Assembly: GCA_910575835.1 (NCBI GenBank)
Contig: CAJTGB010000034.1
Location: 1-54,930, forward strand
Length of the DNA stretch: 54,930 bases
Reading direction: 5' to 3'
Source: Lachnospiraceae bacterium
GTDB lineage: Bacteria > Bacillota > Clostridia > Lachnospirales > Lachnospiraceae
Shown here: one piece after another, positions 7,393 through 15,828 of the stretch
Position numbering within the stretch: the first letter of the stretch is position 1
Layout: each line of letters starts with the position of its first letter
Translations under genes and position numbers: made by a program
Notes under the pieces: generated by a model
What the model saw: the letters and a program-made list of their open reading frames with translations, nothing else
Databases searched by the model: none
What the model was told of the DNA's origin: nothing

Positions 7393-8787
7393 ATGAATAC
7401 GGAACTGTTAGAAGCATTAAATATATTGGAAGAGGAGAAGGAGATCAGTAAGGAGACGCTGTTGGATGCGATCGAGAATTCTTTGCTGAATGCCTGCAAG
7501 AACCACTTTGGGAAGGCTGACAATATCAGATTGATCATGGACAGGACGACTTGCGAGTATCAGCTATTCGCGGAGAAGACGGTGGTCGAGGATGTGGAGG
7601 ATAAGTTAGAGGAGATCAGCCTTGAAGATGCCCGGGAGATCGACGGGAAATACGAGCTGGGCGATATCGTGCAGATCCCTATCGAATCGAAGTCATTCGG
7701 GCGTATCGCAACTCAGAACGCGAAGAACCTGATCCTCCAGAAGATCCGCGAGGAAGAGCGCAAGGTGGTCTATGAGCAGTATTTCGAGAAAGAGAAGGAT
7801 ATTGTGACGGGAATCGTCCAGCGCTATGTGGGAAGGAATGTCAGCATCAATCTTGGCAAGGCTGACGCCATGCTGACTGAGAATGAGCAGGTGAAGGGCG
7901 AGGTATTCAAGCCGACCGAGAGGATCAAGCTGTATGTGGTGGAGGTCAAGGATACGACGAAGGGGCCGAAGATCCTGGTATCGCGGACGCACCCGGAACT
8001 TGTGAAGCGTTTGTTCGAGGCGGAAGTTACAGAGGTGAAGGACGGAGTTGTAGAGATCAAGAGTATTGCCAGAGAAGCGGGAAGCAGGACGAAGATCGCG
8101 GTGTGGTCCAACGATCCTGATGTAGATCCGGTGGGAGCATGTGTCGGTATGAACGGCGCCAGAGTCAATGCGATCGTCAACGAGCTGCGCGGTGAGAAGA
8201 TCGACATCATTAACTGGAGCGATAATCCGGCTATCCTGATTGAGAACGCCTTAAGCCCTGCCAAGGTCATTTCGGTCATGGCTGATCCCGACGATAAGAC
8301 CGCCGGTGTGATCGTGCCGGATTACCAGTTATCTCTGGCGATCGGTAAGGAGGGACAGAACGCAAGGCTTGCGGCAAGGCTGACGGGATATAAGATCGAT
8401 ATCAAGAGCGAGACGCAGGCGATTGAGTCCGGGGATCTGCCGGAGAACTATCTGGAGCTGAGCGAGGGCGTGTTTGAAGAGGAATACGAGGAGCCGTATG
8501 AGGAAGAAGGCTATCCAGACGGCGGGTTTGCTGAGGAAGGATACGAAGAAGACGGTGATGCCGGTGAAGGATATGAGGAAGAAGATTATCCTGCCGGTGA
8601 AGGATATGAGGAAGAGGATTATCCTGCCGGTGAAGGCTTTGAAGAAGAGTATCCTGAAGACGGTTACGCCGGGGAAGGATATGCCAAAGAAGACTATCCT
8701 GCCGGTGAAGGCGGCTTTGAAGATGAGTATTCAGAAGAGGATTCGGATGAGGAAGACGAGATTATATTTGAAGAAGTAGAGGATTAG
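7393..8787 (+). CDS. nusA: Transcription elongation/termination factor NusA
   Basis: This is NusA, 464 residues. The RNA-polymerase-binding N-terminal domain spans about 1-130, an S1 domain follows ([19 protein letters not shown], about 136-200), and then two KH domains ([22 protein letters not shown] near 247-268 and [26 protein letters not shown] near 310-335). The core ends near residue 350. An acidic tail of about 110 residues with a repeated [11 protein letters not shown] motif follows, encoded by 33-bp tandem repeats. This tail is not part of the usual Firmicute NusA of about 350-390 residues and is probably disordered. AGGAGG about 7377-7383 supports the ATG. The stop lies 8 bases before rnpM. 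Confidence 0.95.
   Translation: MNTELLEALNILEEEKEISKETLLDAIENSLLNACKNHFGKADNIRLIMDRTTCEYQLFAEKTVVEDVEDKLEEISLEDAREIDGKYELGDIVQIPIESKSFGRIATQNAKNLILQKIREEERKVVYEQYFEKEKDIVTGIVQRYVGRNVSINLGKADAMLTENEQVKGEVFKPTERIKLYVVEVKDTTKGPKILVSRTHPELVKRLFEAEVTEVKDGVVEIKSIAREAGSRTKIAVWSNDPDVDPVGACVGMNGARVNAIVNELRGEKIDIINWSDNPAILIENALSPAKVISVMADPDDKTAGVIVPDYQLSLAIGKEGQNARLAARLTGYKIDIKSETQAIESGDLPENYLELSEGVFEEEYEEPYEEEGYPDGGFAEEGYEEDGDAGEGYEEEDYPAGEGYEEEDYPAGEGFEEEYPEDGYAGEGYAKEDYPAGEGGFEDEYSEEDSDEEDEIIFEEVED
8563..8661 (+). repeat. 33-bp tandem repeats in the nusA tail
   Basis: Two nearly identical 33-base units (8563-8595 and 8596-8628) and a diverged third from 8629 encode the 11-residue acidic motif [11 protein letters not shown]. 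The in-frame unit length allows copy-number change without frameshift. Confidence 0.8.
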
Positions 8788-8795
8788 GTGATTAT

Positions 8796-9074
8796 TTGGC
8801 GGCAAATAGAAAGGTCCCCATGCGCAGGTGTGTGGGATGTCAGGAAATGAAGAGTAAAAAAGAGATGATTCGTGTGATCAGGACGCAGGAAGGTGAATTC
8901 TCGCTGGATGCGACCGGCAAGAAGAACGGGCGCGGCGCTTACATCTGTCCGTCCAAAGAGTGTCTGAGGAAGGCCGTGAAGAGCAAGGGACTGGAACGTT
9001 CGTTCAAGCAGCCTATCCCGGAAGAGGTGTACGAAGCATTGGAAAAGGAGATGGGAATACTTGGGACAGAGTAA
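8796..9074 (+). CDS. rnpM: RNase P modulator RnpM (YlxR)
   Basis: The 92-residue protein is the YlxR family. It shows MRRCVGC near the start (about residues 8-14), an EFSLDATGKKNGRGAYICPS segment with the signature GRGAY (about 40-60) and a positively charged C-terminal helix. Bacillus and Clostridioides homologs bind the RNase P RNA and lower its activity, hence the newer name RnpM. The start is a TTG at 8796 preceded by a weak AGGTGA (8786-8791) that overlaps the nusA stop, which suggests coupling to nusA. It overlaps ylxQ by 14 bases. Its position between nusA and ylxQ is conserved in Firmicutes. Confidence 0.9.
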   Translation: MAANRKVPMRRCVGCQEMKSKKEMIRVIRTQEGEFSLDATGKKNGRGAYICPSKECLRKAVKSKGLERSFKQPIPEEVYEALEKEMGILGTE

Positions 9075-9387
9075 GGTGCTGTCAATGATCAGTATGGCTA
9101 CAAAGGCCGGAAAAACAGCCAGCGGAGAGTTCTGCACGGAGAGGGAAGTGAAATCCGGCGGCGCCGCGCTGGTTATCGTGGCAGGAGATGCGTCTGACAA
9201 TACAAAGAAGAAGTTTAAGAATATGTGTGATTATTATCACGTGCCAATCTGTTTTTATAGAGATAAAGATACCTTGGGGCATGCAATGGGAAAACAGTTC
9301 AGAGCATCCCTTGCAATACTGGATGAGGGATTTGCAAAGGGAATCAGAAAGCATATGGATACAGAAGATGACACAATTGCATGGTAA
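9061..9387 (+). CDS. ylxQ: Ribosomal protein L7Ae family protein YlxQ
   Basis: The protein has 108 residues and belongs to the L7Ae/L30e kink-turn-binding family. The visible family traits are the helix SMISMATKAGKTASG, the strand ALVIVAGDASDNTKKKF (about 38-56) and HVPICFYRDKDTLGHAMGK with FRASLAILDEGFAKGI. The start is TTG at 9061, ten bases after AAAAGGAG (9043-9050) inside the end of rnpM. It is 36 bases ahead of infB. Bacterial YlxQ proteins bind RNA, but a single accepted role is lacking; its fixed place in the nusA-infB operon suggests ribosome or translation work. Confidence 0.88.
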   Translation: MGQSKVLSMISMATKAGKTASGEFCTEREVKSGGAALVIVAGDASDNTKKKFKNMCDYYHVPICFYRDKDTLGHAMGKQFRASLAILDEGFAKGIRKHMDTEDDTIAW

Positions 9388-9423
9388 CGTAAAGTATTGG
9401 TTACAAAGTAGGAGGTAGTTAAT

Positions 9424-12400
9424 ATGTCAAAGATTAAGATATACGAATTAGCGAAGGAACTGAATGTCCCGAGCAGGGAAGTGCTTGAGTTCCTGAACGG
9501 GAAGAATATAGAAGTGAAGAATCATATGAGCGCGCTGGAGGAAGCAGACGCCAATGTGGTAAGGAGATCCTTCTCAAAGGGAGAGTCCGCAGAGGCGAAG
9601 CCGGAGCAGGAGGCGCCTAAGAAAAAGAATATCGTGCATGTGTTCCGTCCGCAGAACACGCAGAACGGTTCAAAGCAGGGAAGAAGGACGGGAGGAAGAG
9701 CAGGGCAGCCGCAAGGAGCAAGAACCGCTCAGCCGCAGGGCAAGCCGATGCAGGTGAATAACGGCCGTCCGGCGAAGGCAGCGCCCGTGCGTCCTGCAGC
9801 CGCGTCAGCGTCCGAGAAGCCGCAGCCGGCAAAGCGTCCGGTATCCCCGGCAGCGAAACCGGCAGAACCGGCGAAGCGTCCGGTATCCCCGGCAGCCGTG
9901 TCAGCAGAGACGGTGAAGCGTCCCGCAGCGGGAACCCCGGCAGCCGCGGAACAGATACGGCGGCCCGCAGCGTCATCCGAGAGGCCGCAGGGAACGTCCG
10001 GTGCGGAGCGTCCATCAGACCGTCCGTCAGAGAGAGCAGCAGCGTCAGAGAGGAAACCTTTGCAGAGGCGTTCAGATCGCTCGGATCGTTCGGACAGAGG
10101 TACAGAGAGGCGTTCGGATTCCAGAGGAGGCGGGCAGCCGCGCACGGACCGTCCGCAGGGAGGCCGTTCTGACAGATTCCAGGGCGACAGAGACGGAAGA
10201 GACCGTGATAACAGAGAGCGCGGCCGTTTTGGAGACAGAGATAACAGGGAGCGCGGCCGTTTCGGAGACAGAGATAACAGAGACAGGTTCCAGGGAGACC
10301 GCGATAACAGGGAGCGCGGCCGTTTTGGAGACCGCGACAATAGAGACAGGTTCCAGGGAGACAGAGATAACAGAGAGCGCGGCCGTTTTGGAGACCGCGA
10401 CGGAAGAGGAGATAACAGGGACCGTGACGGAAGAGACCGCGGCCAGGGCCGTAAGCCGGGAGAGAGAGCTGACCGAAGAGGCGGCGATAAGAGGGGCGGC
10501 AATTCCGGTATTCCGGCGCCTGCAGTGGAGGCTCAGAAGCCGCAGCGCAGCAAAGGAAAGGGCAAGGAAGATCACAAGAAGAAGGATTACCGCCGCGAGG
10601 AAGAGGAAGGAAGATCAGCGAAGGGCAAGAAGAAGAACGAGCCGAAGCAGCAGTTCCAGAAGCCGCAGCAGCGTGAGCAGAAGGTGGAGGAAGAGATCAA
10701 GTCAATCGTGCTCCCTGAGGTTCTGACCATCAAGGAACTGGCTGATAAGATGAAGATCGTACCTTCCGTCATTGTGAAGAAGCTGTTCATGCAGGGCAAG
10801 ATCGTGACGGTCAATCAGGAGATCGATTACGAGACCGCAGAAGGTATCGCGCTGGAATTCGATGTTCTCTGCGAGAAGGAAGAAGTCGTAGACGTAATAG
10901 AAGAGCTGCTTAAGGAGGACGAGGAGGACGAGAGCAAGATGAAGAAGCGTCCGCCGGTAGTCTGCGTCATGGGTCACGTTGACCATGGTAAGACGTCTCT
11001 TCTGGATGCGATCCGCCATACGAACGTGATCGACAAAGAGGCGGGCGGTATCACCCAGCATATCGGGGCATATGTTGTAGATATCAACGGAGAGAAGATC
11101 ACTTTCCTTGATACTCCGGGCCATGAGGCATTTACCGCCATGCGTATGCGCGGGGCAAGCTCCACGGATATCGCGATCCTGGTGGTTGCGGCGGACGACG
11201 GCGTGATGCCGCAGACGGTTGAAGCGATCAACCACGCGAAAGCGGCGGGAGTAGAGATCGTCGTTGCGGTCAATAAGATCGATAAGCCAAGCGCGAACAT
11301 CGAGCGTGTGAAACAGGAGCTTACCGAATATGAGCTGATCCCTGAGGATTGGGGCGGAAGCACGGTATTTGTACCGGTATCTGCCAAGACAGGGGAAGGT
11401 CTTGAAGACCTGATGGAGATGATCGTCCTGACGGCGGAGGTGTTAGAGCTTAAGGCTAACTCCAACCGGCGCGCAAGAGGCCTGGTGCTGGAGGCTCAGT
11501 TAGACAAGGGAAGAGGTTCCGTTGCCACCGTTCTTGTACAGAAGGGTACGCTCAGAGTAGGAGATTCCATTGCTGCGGGATCTGCTTACGGTAAGGTAAG
11601 GGCAATGATGGACGACAAGGGACGCCGTGTGAAGGAGGCAGGACCTTCTATGCCGGTGGAGATACTTGGGTTAAACGACGTGCCGAACGCAGGCGAGGTG
11701 TTTGTCGGATGTGCCAATGACAAAGAAGCAAGAAACTTTGCAGAGACATTTATCTCTCAGAGCAAGGTGAAGCTTCTTGAAGATACAAAATCAAAACTGT
11801 CTCTGGATGATCTGTTCAACCAGATTCAGGAAGGTAACTTAAAAGAACTTGGAATCGTCGTGAAGGCGGATGTACAGGGTTCTGTGGAGGCAATGAAGCA
11901 GAGTCTTCTGAAGCTTACGAACGAGGAGGTTGTCGTGAAGATCATCCACGGCGGCGTCGGCGCTATCAACGAGTCCGACGTAAGCCTTGCGTCAGCGTCC
12001 AATGCGATCATTATCGGATTCAATGTGCGCCCGGACGCAACAGCCAAGGAGACGGCAGACCGCGAAGGCGTGGATATCCGTCTGTACCGCGTCATCTACA
12101 ATGCGATCGAGGACGTGGAGGCCGCCATGAAGGGAATGCTGGATCCGGTATTCGAGGAGAAGGTACTGGGCCATGCGGAAGTGCGCCAGACATTCAAGGC
12201 TTCCGGTGTCGGCACGATCGCCGGGTCCTATGTACTGGACGGTATCTTCGAGAGAGACTGCTCCGTGCGCCTGACAAGAGACGGAATCGTGATCTTCGAA
12301 GGACCGCTTGCGTCACTGAGACGATTCAAGGATGATGTGAAGGAAGTAAGAGCGGGATATGAGTGCGGATTTGTGTTCGCTAACTTTAACGATATTAAGG

Positions 12401-12447
12401 AAGGCGATCTGGTCGAGGCATATAAGATGGTTGAGATACCAAGATAG
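9424..12447 (+). CDS. infB: Translation initiation factor IF-2
   Basis: This is IF-2, 1007 residues, the GTPase that places initiator tRNA on the 30S subunit. An IF2N domain ([12 protein letters not shown], about 2-50) opens the protein. A long disordered region rich in A, P, R and D follows (about 60-410), containing 11-residue [11 protein letters not shown] repeats at 250-340. A second IF2N domain begins near 430 ([15 protein letters not shown]). The GTPase domain shows all motifs: [12 protein letters not shown] (about 516-527), DTPGHE (about 563), NKID (about 617) and SAKTGEG (about 653). Domains II to IV complete the C-terminus. TAGGAGG before 9418 supports the ATG. Most of the size excess over usual forms comes from the repeat region. 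It follows ylxQ and precedes rbfA by 41 bases. Confidence 0.97.
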   Translation: MSKIKIYELAKELNVPSREVLEFLNGKNIEVKNHMSALEEADANVVRRSFSKGESAEAKPEQEAPKKKNIVHVFRPQNTQNGSKQGRRTGGRAGQPQGARTAQPQGKPMQVNNGRPAKAAPVRPAAASASEKPQPAKRPVSPAAKPAEPAKRPVSPAAVSAETVKRPAAGTPAAAEQIRRPAASSERPQGTSGAERPSDRPSERAAASERKPLQRRSDRSDRSDRGTERRSDSRGGGQPRTDRPQGGRSDRFQGDRDGRDRDNRERGRFGDRDNRERGRFGDRDNRDRFQGDRDNRERGRFGDRDNRDRFQGDRDNRERGRFGDRDGRGDNRDRDGRDRGQGRKPGERADRRGGDKRGGNSGIPAPAVEAQKPQRSKGKGKEDHKKKDYRREEEEGRSAKGKKKNEPKQQFQKPQQREQKVEEEIKSIVLPEVLTIKELADKMKIVPSVIVKKLFMQGKIVTVNQEIDYETAEGIALEFDVLCEKEEVVDVIEELLKEDEEDESKMKKRPPVVCVMGHVDHGKTSLLDAIRHTNVIDKEAGGITQHIGAYVVDINGEKITFLDTPGHEAFTAMRMRGASSTDIAILVVAADDGVMPQTVEAINHAKAAGVEIVVAVNKIDKPSANIERVKQELTEYELIPEDWGGSTVFVPVSAKTGEGLEDLMEMIVLTAEVLELKANSNRRARGLVLEAQLDKGRGSVATVLVQKGTLRVGDSIAAGSAYGKVRAMMDDKGRRVKEAGPSMPVEILGLNDVPNAGEVFVGCANDKEARNFAETFISQSKVKLLEDTKSKLSLDDLFNQIQEGNLKELGIVVKADVQGSVEAMKQSLLKLTNEEVVVKIIHGGVGAINESDVSLASASNAIIIGFNVRPDATAKETADREGVDIRLYRVIYNAIEDVEAAMKGMLDPVFEEKVLGHAEVRQTFKASGVGTIAGSYVLDGIFERDCSVRLTRDGIVIFEGPLASLRRFKDDVKEVRAGYECGFVFANFNDIKEGDLVEAYKMVEIPR
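10168..10445 (+). repeat. Tandem repeats in infB ([11 protein letters not shown] / [10 protein letters not shown])
   Basis: About eight units of 30 or 33 bases encode alternating [11 protein letters not shown] and [10 protein letters not shown] peptides. All changes keep the frame. The biased codons also open long false reading frames in the other frames and on the opposite strand here. Confidence 0.8.
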
Positions 12448-12488
12448 TATATGACTCATCCCGCGGTCAGAGTAAGAAGGAGTAAGCA

Positions 12489-12860
12489 ATGAGAAAGAGA
12501 AGCATTAAGAATACCAGAGTTAATACGGAAGTACAGCGGGAGTTAAGCAATATTGTAAGGAATATGAAGGACCCTCGTGTTGCGCCATGGACTTCTGTGG
12601 TCGCAGCAGAGGTTGCGCCGGATCTTAAGACCTGCAAGGCCTATATCAGTGTGCTCGGAGACGAGAAGGCACAGGAGGATACCATCAAGGGCCTGCAGAG
12701 CGCGGAGGGGTATATCCGCCGCGAGCTGGCGCATACGCTGAACATGCGTAATACGCCGGAGATACGATTTATATTGGATCAGTCGATCGAATATGGGGTC
12801 AACATGTCGAAGAAGATCGATGAAGTGATTAAGACAGAAGGAGATGTAGATGCTGAATAA
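12489..12860 (+). CDS. rbfA: Ribosome-binding factor A
   Basis: The 123-residue protein is RbfA, a KH-like factor needed for 16S rRNA 5'-end maturation and cold adaptation. Clear motifs are NTEVQRELSNIVRNMKDPRV (about 11-30), the strand CKAYISVLGDEK and the helix GYIRRELAHTLNMRNTPEIRFILD (about 79-102), followed by the typical SIEYGVNMSKKIDEV. AGAAGGAG before 12483 supports the ATG. It overlaps the next gene, a DHH phosphoesterase, by 11 bases, the usual arrangement in Clostridia. Confidence 0.96.
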   Translation: MRKRSIKNTRVNTEVQRELSNIVRNMKDPRVAPWTSVVAAEVAPDLKTCKAYISVLGDEKAQEDTIKGLQSAEGYIRRELAHTLNMRNTPEIRFILDQSIEYGVNMSKKIDEVIKTEGDVDAE

Positions 12861-13809
12861 GATTCTTAAAGATGCTGTGACGATCGCCATTGGCGGGCAT
12901 ATCCGCCCGGATGGGGATTGTGTGGGTTCGTGCATGGGATTATACCAGTATATCAAGGATAATTATAAGGATAAGCAGGCTGACGTATATCTGGAGGAGA
13001 TTCCGGATGCATACGGATGCCTGAAAGGTACAGAAGAGATCCGCCATGAGATTTTGAAGGATGTGGAATATGACCTTTTTATCTGCCTGGATTGCGGGGA
13101 TAAGGAACGGCTTGGCTTTTCCGTTCCGCTGTTTGAACGGGCTAAGCGGACATTTTGTATAGATCATCACATCAGCAATGAAGGATTTACCAAGGACAGT
13201 TATATCGTACCGGATGCCAGCTCTACTTCTGAGCTGGTCTACAACCTGATGGAGGAAGAGCGCATATCCCTTGATACGGCGACTGCGCTCTATCTGGGCA
13301 TCGTACACGATACGGGCGTTTTCCAGTATTCCTGCGCGGTCCCTTCTACTTTCCGTGCGGCGGCGAAGCTTCTGGAGAAGGGCGTGGACGCACCGAAGCT
13401 TATCCAGGATACATATTACGAGAAGACCTATGCCCAGAATCAGATCTTGGGAAGGACGCTGCTTGAAAGTATTCTGTTCATGGATAGACGCTGTATCGCT
13501 TCTTATGTTACGAAGAGGACGATGGATTTTTACGGTGTCGATGTGAAGGATTTGGACGGCATTGTAAGCCAGCTTCGGGTTACGAAGGATGTGGAGGTTG
13601 CGATCTTCATGTATGAACTGGAGACCAATGTCTATAAGGTAAGCTTAAGATCCAAGGACCGGGTGGACGTAAGCAGGATCGCCGGATATTTTGGCGGCGG
13701 CGGCCATAAGAAGGCGGCAGGCCTGACCATGAGGGGAACCTATTATGATGTGCTCAACAATCTGTCAGAACAGATTGAGCTTCAGATGGAGAATACGGCA
13801 GAAGGGTAG
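12850..13809 (+). CDS. nrnA: DHH-family phosphoesterase (NrnA-type nanoRNase/pAp phosphatase)
   Basis: The protein has 319 residues with DHH and DHHA1 domains. Metal-binding motifs are GGHIRPDGDCVGS (about 15-27), LDCGD (about 80-84), DHHISNEGF (about 102-110) and LGIVHDTGVFQYS (about 156-168). The C-terminal substrate-binding GGGGHKKAAG lies near 283-292. This pattern is that of NrnA, which degrades very short RNAs (and c-di-NMP breakdown products) and dephosphorylates pAp. GAAGGAG at 12837-12843 inside rbfA sits six bases before the ATG, so translation is coupled with rbfA. A 44-bp tandem repeat follows before truB. Confidence 0.9.
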   Translation: MLNKILKDAVTIAIGGHIRPDGDCVGSCMGLYQYIKDNYKDKQADVYLEEIPDAYGCLKGTEEIRHEILKDVEYDLFICLDCGDKERLGFSVPLFERAKRTFCIDHHISNEGFTKDSYIVPDASSTSELVYNLMEEERISLDTATALYLGIVHDTGVFQYSCAVPSTFRAAAKLLEKGVDAPKLIQDTYYEKTYAQNQILGRTLLESILFMDRRCIASYVTKRTMDFYGVDVKDLDGIVSQLRVTKDVEVAIFMYELETNVYKVSLRSKDRVDVSRIAGYFGGGGHKKAAGLTMRGTYYDVLNNLSEQIELQMENTAEG

Positions 13810-13824
13810 AATGTCAGAAGAACA

Positions 13825-13919
13825 GGATGTCGAAAGACAGAATGTCAGAGGATTGGATATCAGAAGATGGATGTCGAAAGACAGAATGTCAGAGGATTGG
13901 ATATCAGAAGATGGATGTC
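13825..13919 (+). repeat. 44-bp tandem repeat between nrnA and truB
   Basis: Two identical 44-base units (13825-13868 and 13869-13912, starting GGATGTCGAAAGACAG) and the beginning of a third occupy the spacer. Since 44 is not a multiple of three, successive copies read in different frames. A 53-codon ORF starting at 13811 runs through them and overlaps truB, but I do not consider it a gene. Confidence 0.75.
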
Positions 13920-13943
13920 AGAAGATAGGACGGAGTGGAAGAT

Positions 13944-14858
13944 ATGATACATGGCATTTTGAACGTGTATAAGGAGAAGGGGTTCACATCTCATGATGTG
14001 GTGGCGAAGCTTCGGGGCATCACAGGCCAGAGGAAGATCGGCCATACGGGGACGTTAGACCCGGATGCCGAAGGCGTTCTGCCGGTATGTCTTGGAAGAG
14101 CGACGAAGCTGTGTGATATGCTGACGGACAGGGATAAGACCTATGAAGCCGTACTGCTGCTTGGAAGGGTGACCGATACGCAGGATATCAGCGGCGAGGT
14201 GTTAGAGACCCGGGATACGTCTGGGCTGAGCCGGGAGTCCGTAGAGCGTGCGATCGAAGGCTTCGTCGGCAGATACGACCAGATACCGCCCATGTATTCG
14301 GCCTTGAAGGTAAACGGCCGGAAGCTGTATGAGCTTGCGAGGGAAGGAAAAGAGGTCGAACGCAAGGCCAGGACCGTGTGGATCTACGGAATCGACATCC
14401 TTGAGGCGGACCTTCCAAGGGTGAGGATGCGGGTTCAGTGTTCTAAGGGGACCTATATACGGACCCTGTGCCATGATATCGGAGAGAAGCTTCAGTGCGG
14501 CGGCTGTATGGAGGAATTGACCCGTACCAGGTCAGGGCGGTTTTCGGCAGAAACGAGCCTGACTCTTGCACAGATCGCCAGGATGAGCGGTCAGGGAAAC
14601 CTGACGGATGCTCTCATCCCGATGGACGCCGTGTTCGGCGATTGTCCGGCGTTTACGGTGAAGAAGAACTGGGAGACGACGGCAAAGAACGGGAATCCGC
14701 TGCCGCGAAGGGCATTTGACGGACTAAGCGAGGAAGAGGGCTGCCCTCAGAAGAAGGTGCGGATCTATACCGGGGACGGGCAGTTTATCTCGGTCTGCCA
14801 ATGGCAGGAGGAAAAAGAGGAATATCATATCCTGAAGATGTTTTATGTGTCTGAATAA
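13944..14858 (+). CDS. truB: tRNA pseudouridine(55) synthase TruB
   Basis: The 304-residue protein is TruB, which makes pseudouridine 55 in the T-loop of tRNAs. It contains GILNVYKEKGFTSHDVV (about 4-20), the active-site motif GHTGTLDPDAEGVLPVCLG (about 35-53, catalytic Asp in TLDPDAEG), KTYEAVLLLG, PPMYSALKVNGRKLYELAREG and CSKGTYIRTLCHDIGEKL (about 170-187). A PUA-like tail follows. I choose the ATG at 13944, eight bases after GGAG (13932-13935). A GTG at 13935 lies in the ribosome binding site and is less likely. It sits 31 bases before ribF. Confidence 0.95.
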   Translation: MIHGILNVYKEKGFTSHDVVAKLRGITGQRKIGHTGTLDPDAEGVLPVCLGRATKLCDMLTDRDKTYEAVLLLGRVTDTQDISGEVLETRDTSGLSRESVERAIEGFVGRYDQIPPMYSALKVNGRKLYELAREGKEVERKARTVWIYGIDILEADLPRVRMRVQCSKGTYIRTLCHDIGEKLQCGGCMEELTRTRSGRFSAETSLTLAQIARMSGQGNLTDALIPMDAVFGDCPAFTVKKNWETTAKNGNPLPRRAFDGLSEEEGCPQKKVRIYTGDGQFISVCQWQEEKEEYHILKMFYVSE

Positions 14859-14889
14859 GATACGGACAGGAAAATGAAGAGGGGCAGCT

Positions 14890-15816
14890 ATGCAGTACAT
14901 CAACAGATTGTCTGATTACAGGGACAGTAAAGAATCAGCGGTGACCTTCGGCAAATTCGACGGTCTGCATAAGGGACATCAGAAGTTAATAGAAAAGGTA
15001 CAGGAATTCGGCAGGCAGGAAGACCTTGCAAGTATCGTATGCGCATTTGACATGCAGCCGTTATGGGAGCGGATGGGAACCATCCCGCAGATACTTATGA
15101 CGGCCGAGGAGAGACGCAGATATCTTGACGGGAAGATCACAGCGCTGGTACACTGTCCCTTTACCCGGGAATTTGGCCGGATCGAAGCGGAGGATTTTAT
15201 CAGGGACATTATATGCGGTTTGTTTCACGCCAGATATGTGGTCGTCGGAACGGATTTTAAGTTCGGCTATCAGAAGCGGGGCGATATCGGGATGCTTAAG
15301 CAGTATGCCGGCAGATACGGGTATGAGCTGGCTGTGATAGAGAAGGAGAGATACGAAGACCGTGTTATCAGCAGTACCTATATCAAGGAGCTTCTGGGTC
15401 AGGGGAATATCTGCTTAAGTTCCCGGCTTCTGGGTTACCATTACGGGATCACCGGGAAGGTGGAGCACGGTAAAAAGCTTGGAAGGACTCTCGGGTTCCC
15501 GACCTTCAATGTGGAATGGCCGGAAGGGAAGCTTGTACCGCCGTGGGGAGTATATCTGAGCGATATACTGGTTGACGGACGATGGTTCCACGGGATCACG
15601 AATGTGGGTGTGAAGCCTACGGTGAGCAGGAGCGAGAGGGTTCTGGCGGAGAGTTTTCTGTTTGATTATGATGATGATGCATACGGCAAAGAGGTGACGG
15701 TCAGGCTTCTGGAATTCAGGCGTGCTGAGAAGGTATTTGCAGGCGTTGAAGAGCTTCGGGCATGCATCGACAGGGATGTTGAGTACGGAAGGCATTTTTT
15801 TGCGAGTGAGGAGTAA
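14890..15816 (+). CDS. ribF: Bifunctional riboflavin kinase / FAD synthetase
   Basis: This is RibF, 308 residues, which phosphorylates riboflavin to FMN and adenylates FMN to FAD. The N-terminal nucleotidyltransferase domain shows TFGKFDGLHKGHQKLI (about 19-34) and VVGTDFKFGYQKRGD (about 117-131), with the ISSTYIKELL segment after it. The C-terminal riboflavin kinase domain includes GKVEHGKKLGRTLGFPTFN (about 190-208) and PPWGVY (about 216-221). GAGGGGC about 14879-14885 supports the ATG. It ends 12 bases before the phosphate transporter gene, so the operon probably continues. Confidence 0.95.
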   Translation: MQYINRLSDYRDSKESAVTFGKFDGLHKGHQKLIEKVQEFGRQEDLASIVCAFDMQPLWERMGTIPQILMTAEERRRYLDGKITALVHCPFTREFGRIEAEDFIRDIICGLFHARYVVVGTDFKFGYQKRGDIGMLKQYAGRYGYELAVIEKERYEDRVISSTYIKELLGQGNICLSSRLLGYHYGITGKVEHGKKLGRTLGFPTFNVEWPEGKLVPPWGVYLSDILVDGRWFHGITNVGVKPTVSRSERVLAESFLFDYDDDAYGKEVTVRLLEFRRAEKVFAGVEELRACIDRDVEYGRHFFASEE

Positions 15817-15828
15817 AGGAGAATACGA

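Noticed and set aside
10168-10445. CRISPR-like regular repeats in infB
   Set aside because: The units are coding, in frame, contiguous and without unique spacers.
9729-10502. Long antisense reading frame opposite the infB linker (about 257 codons)
   Set aside because: It mirrors the R, D, P and A codon repeats of IF-2, consists of S, R, P and L only and has no ribosome binding site.
10001-10726. Plus-strand frame with [14 protein letters not shown]-like repeats in infB
   Set aside because: It is a shifted reading of the same tandem repeats inside the certain infB gene.
13811-13972. Small plus-strand ORF over the 44-bp repeat between nrnA and truB
   Set aside because: The repeat is not a multiple of three, the peptide shows no family and it overlaps the truB start; it is better seen as duplicated spacer.
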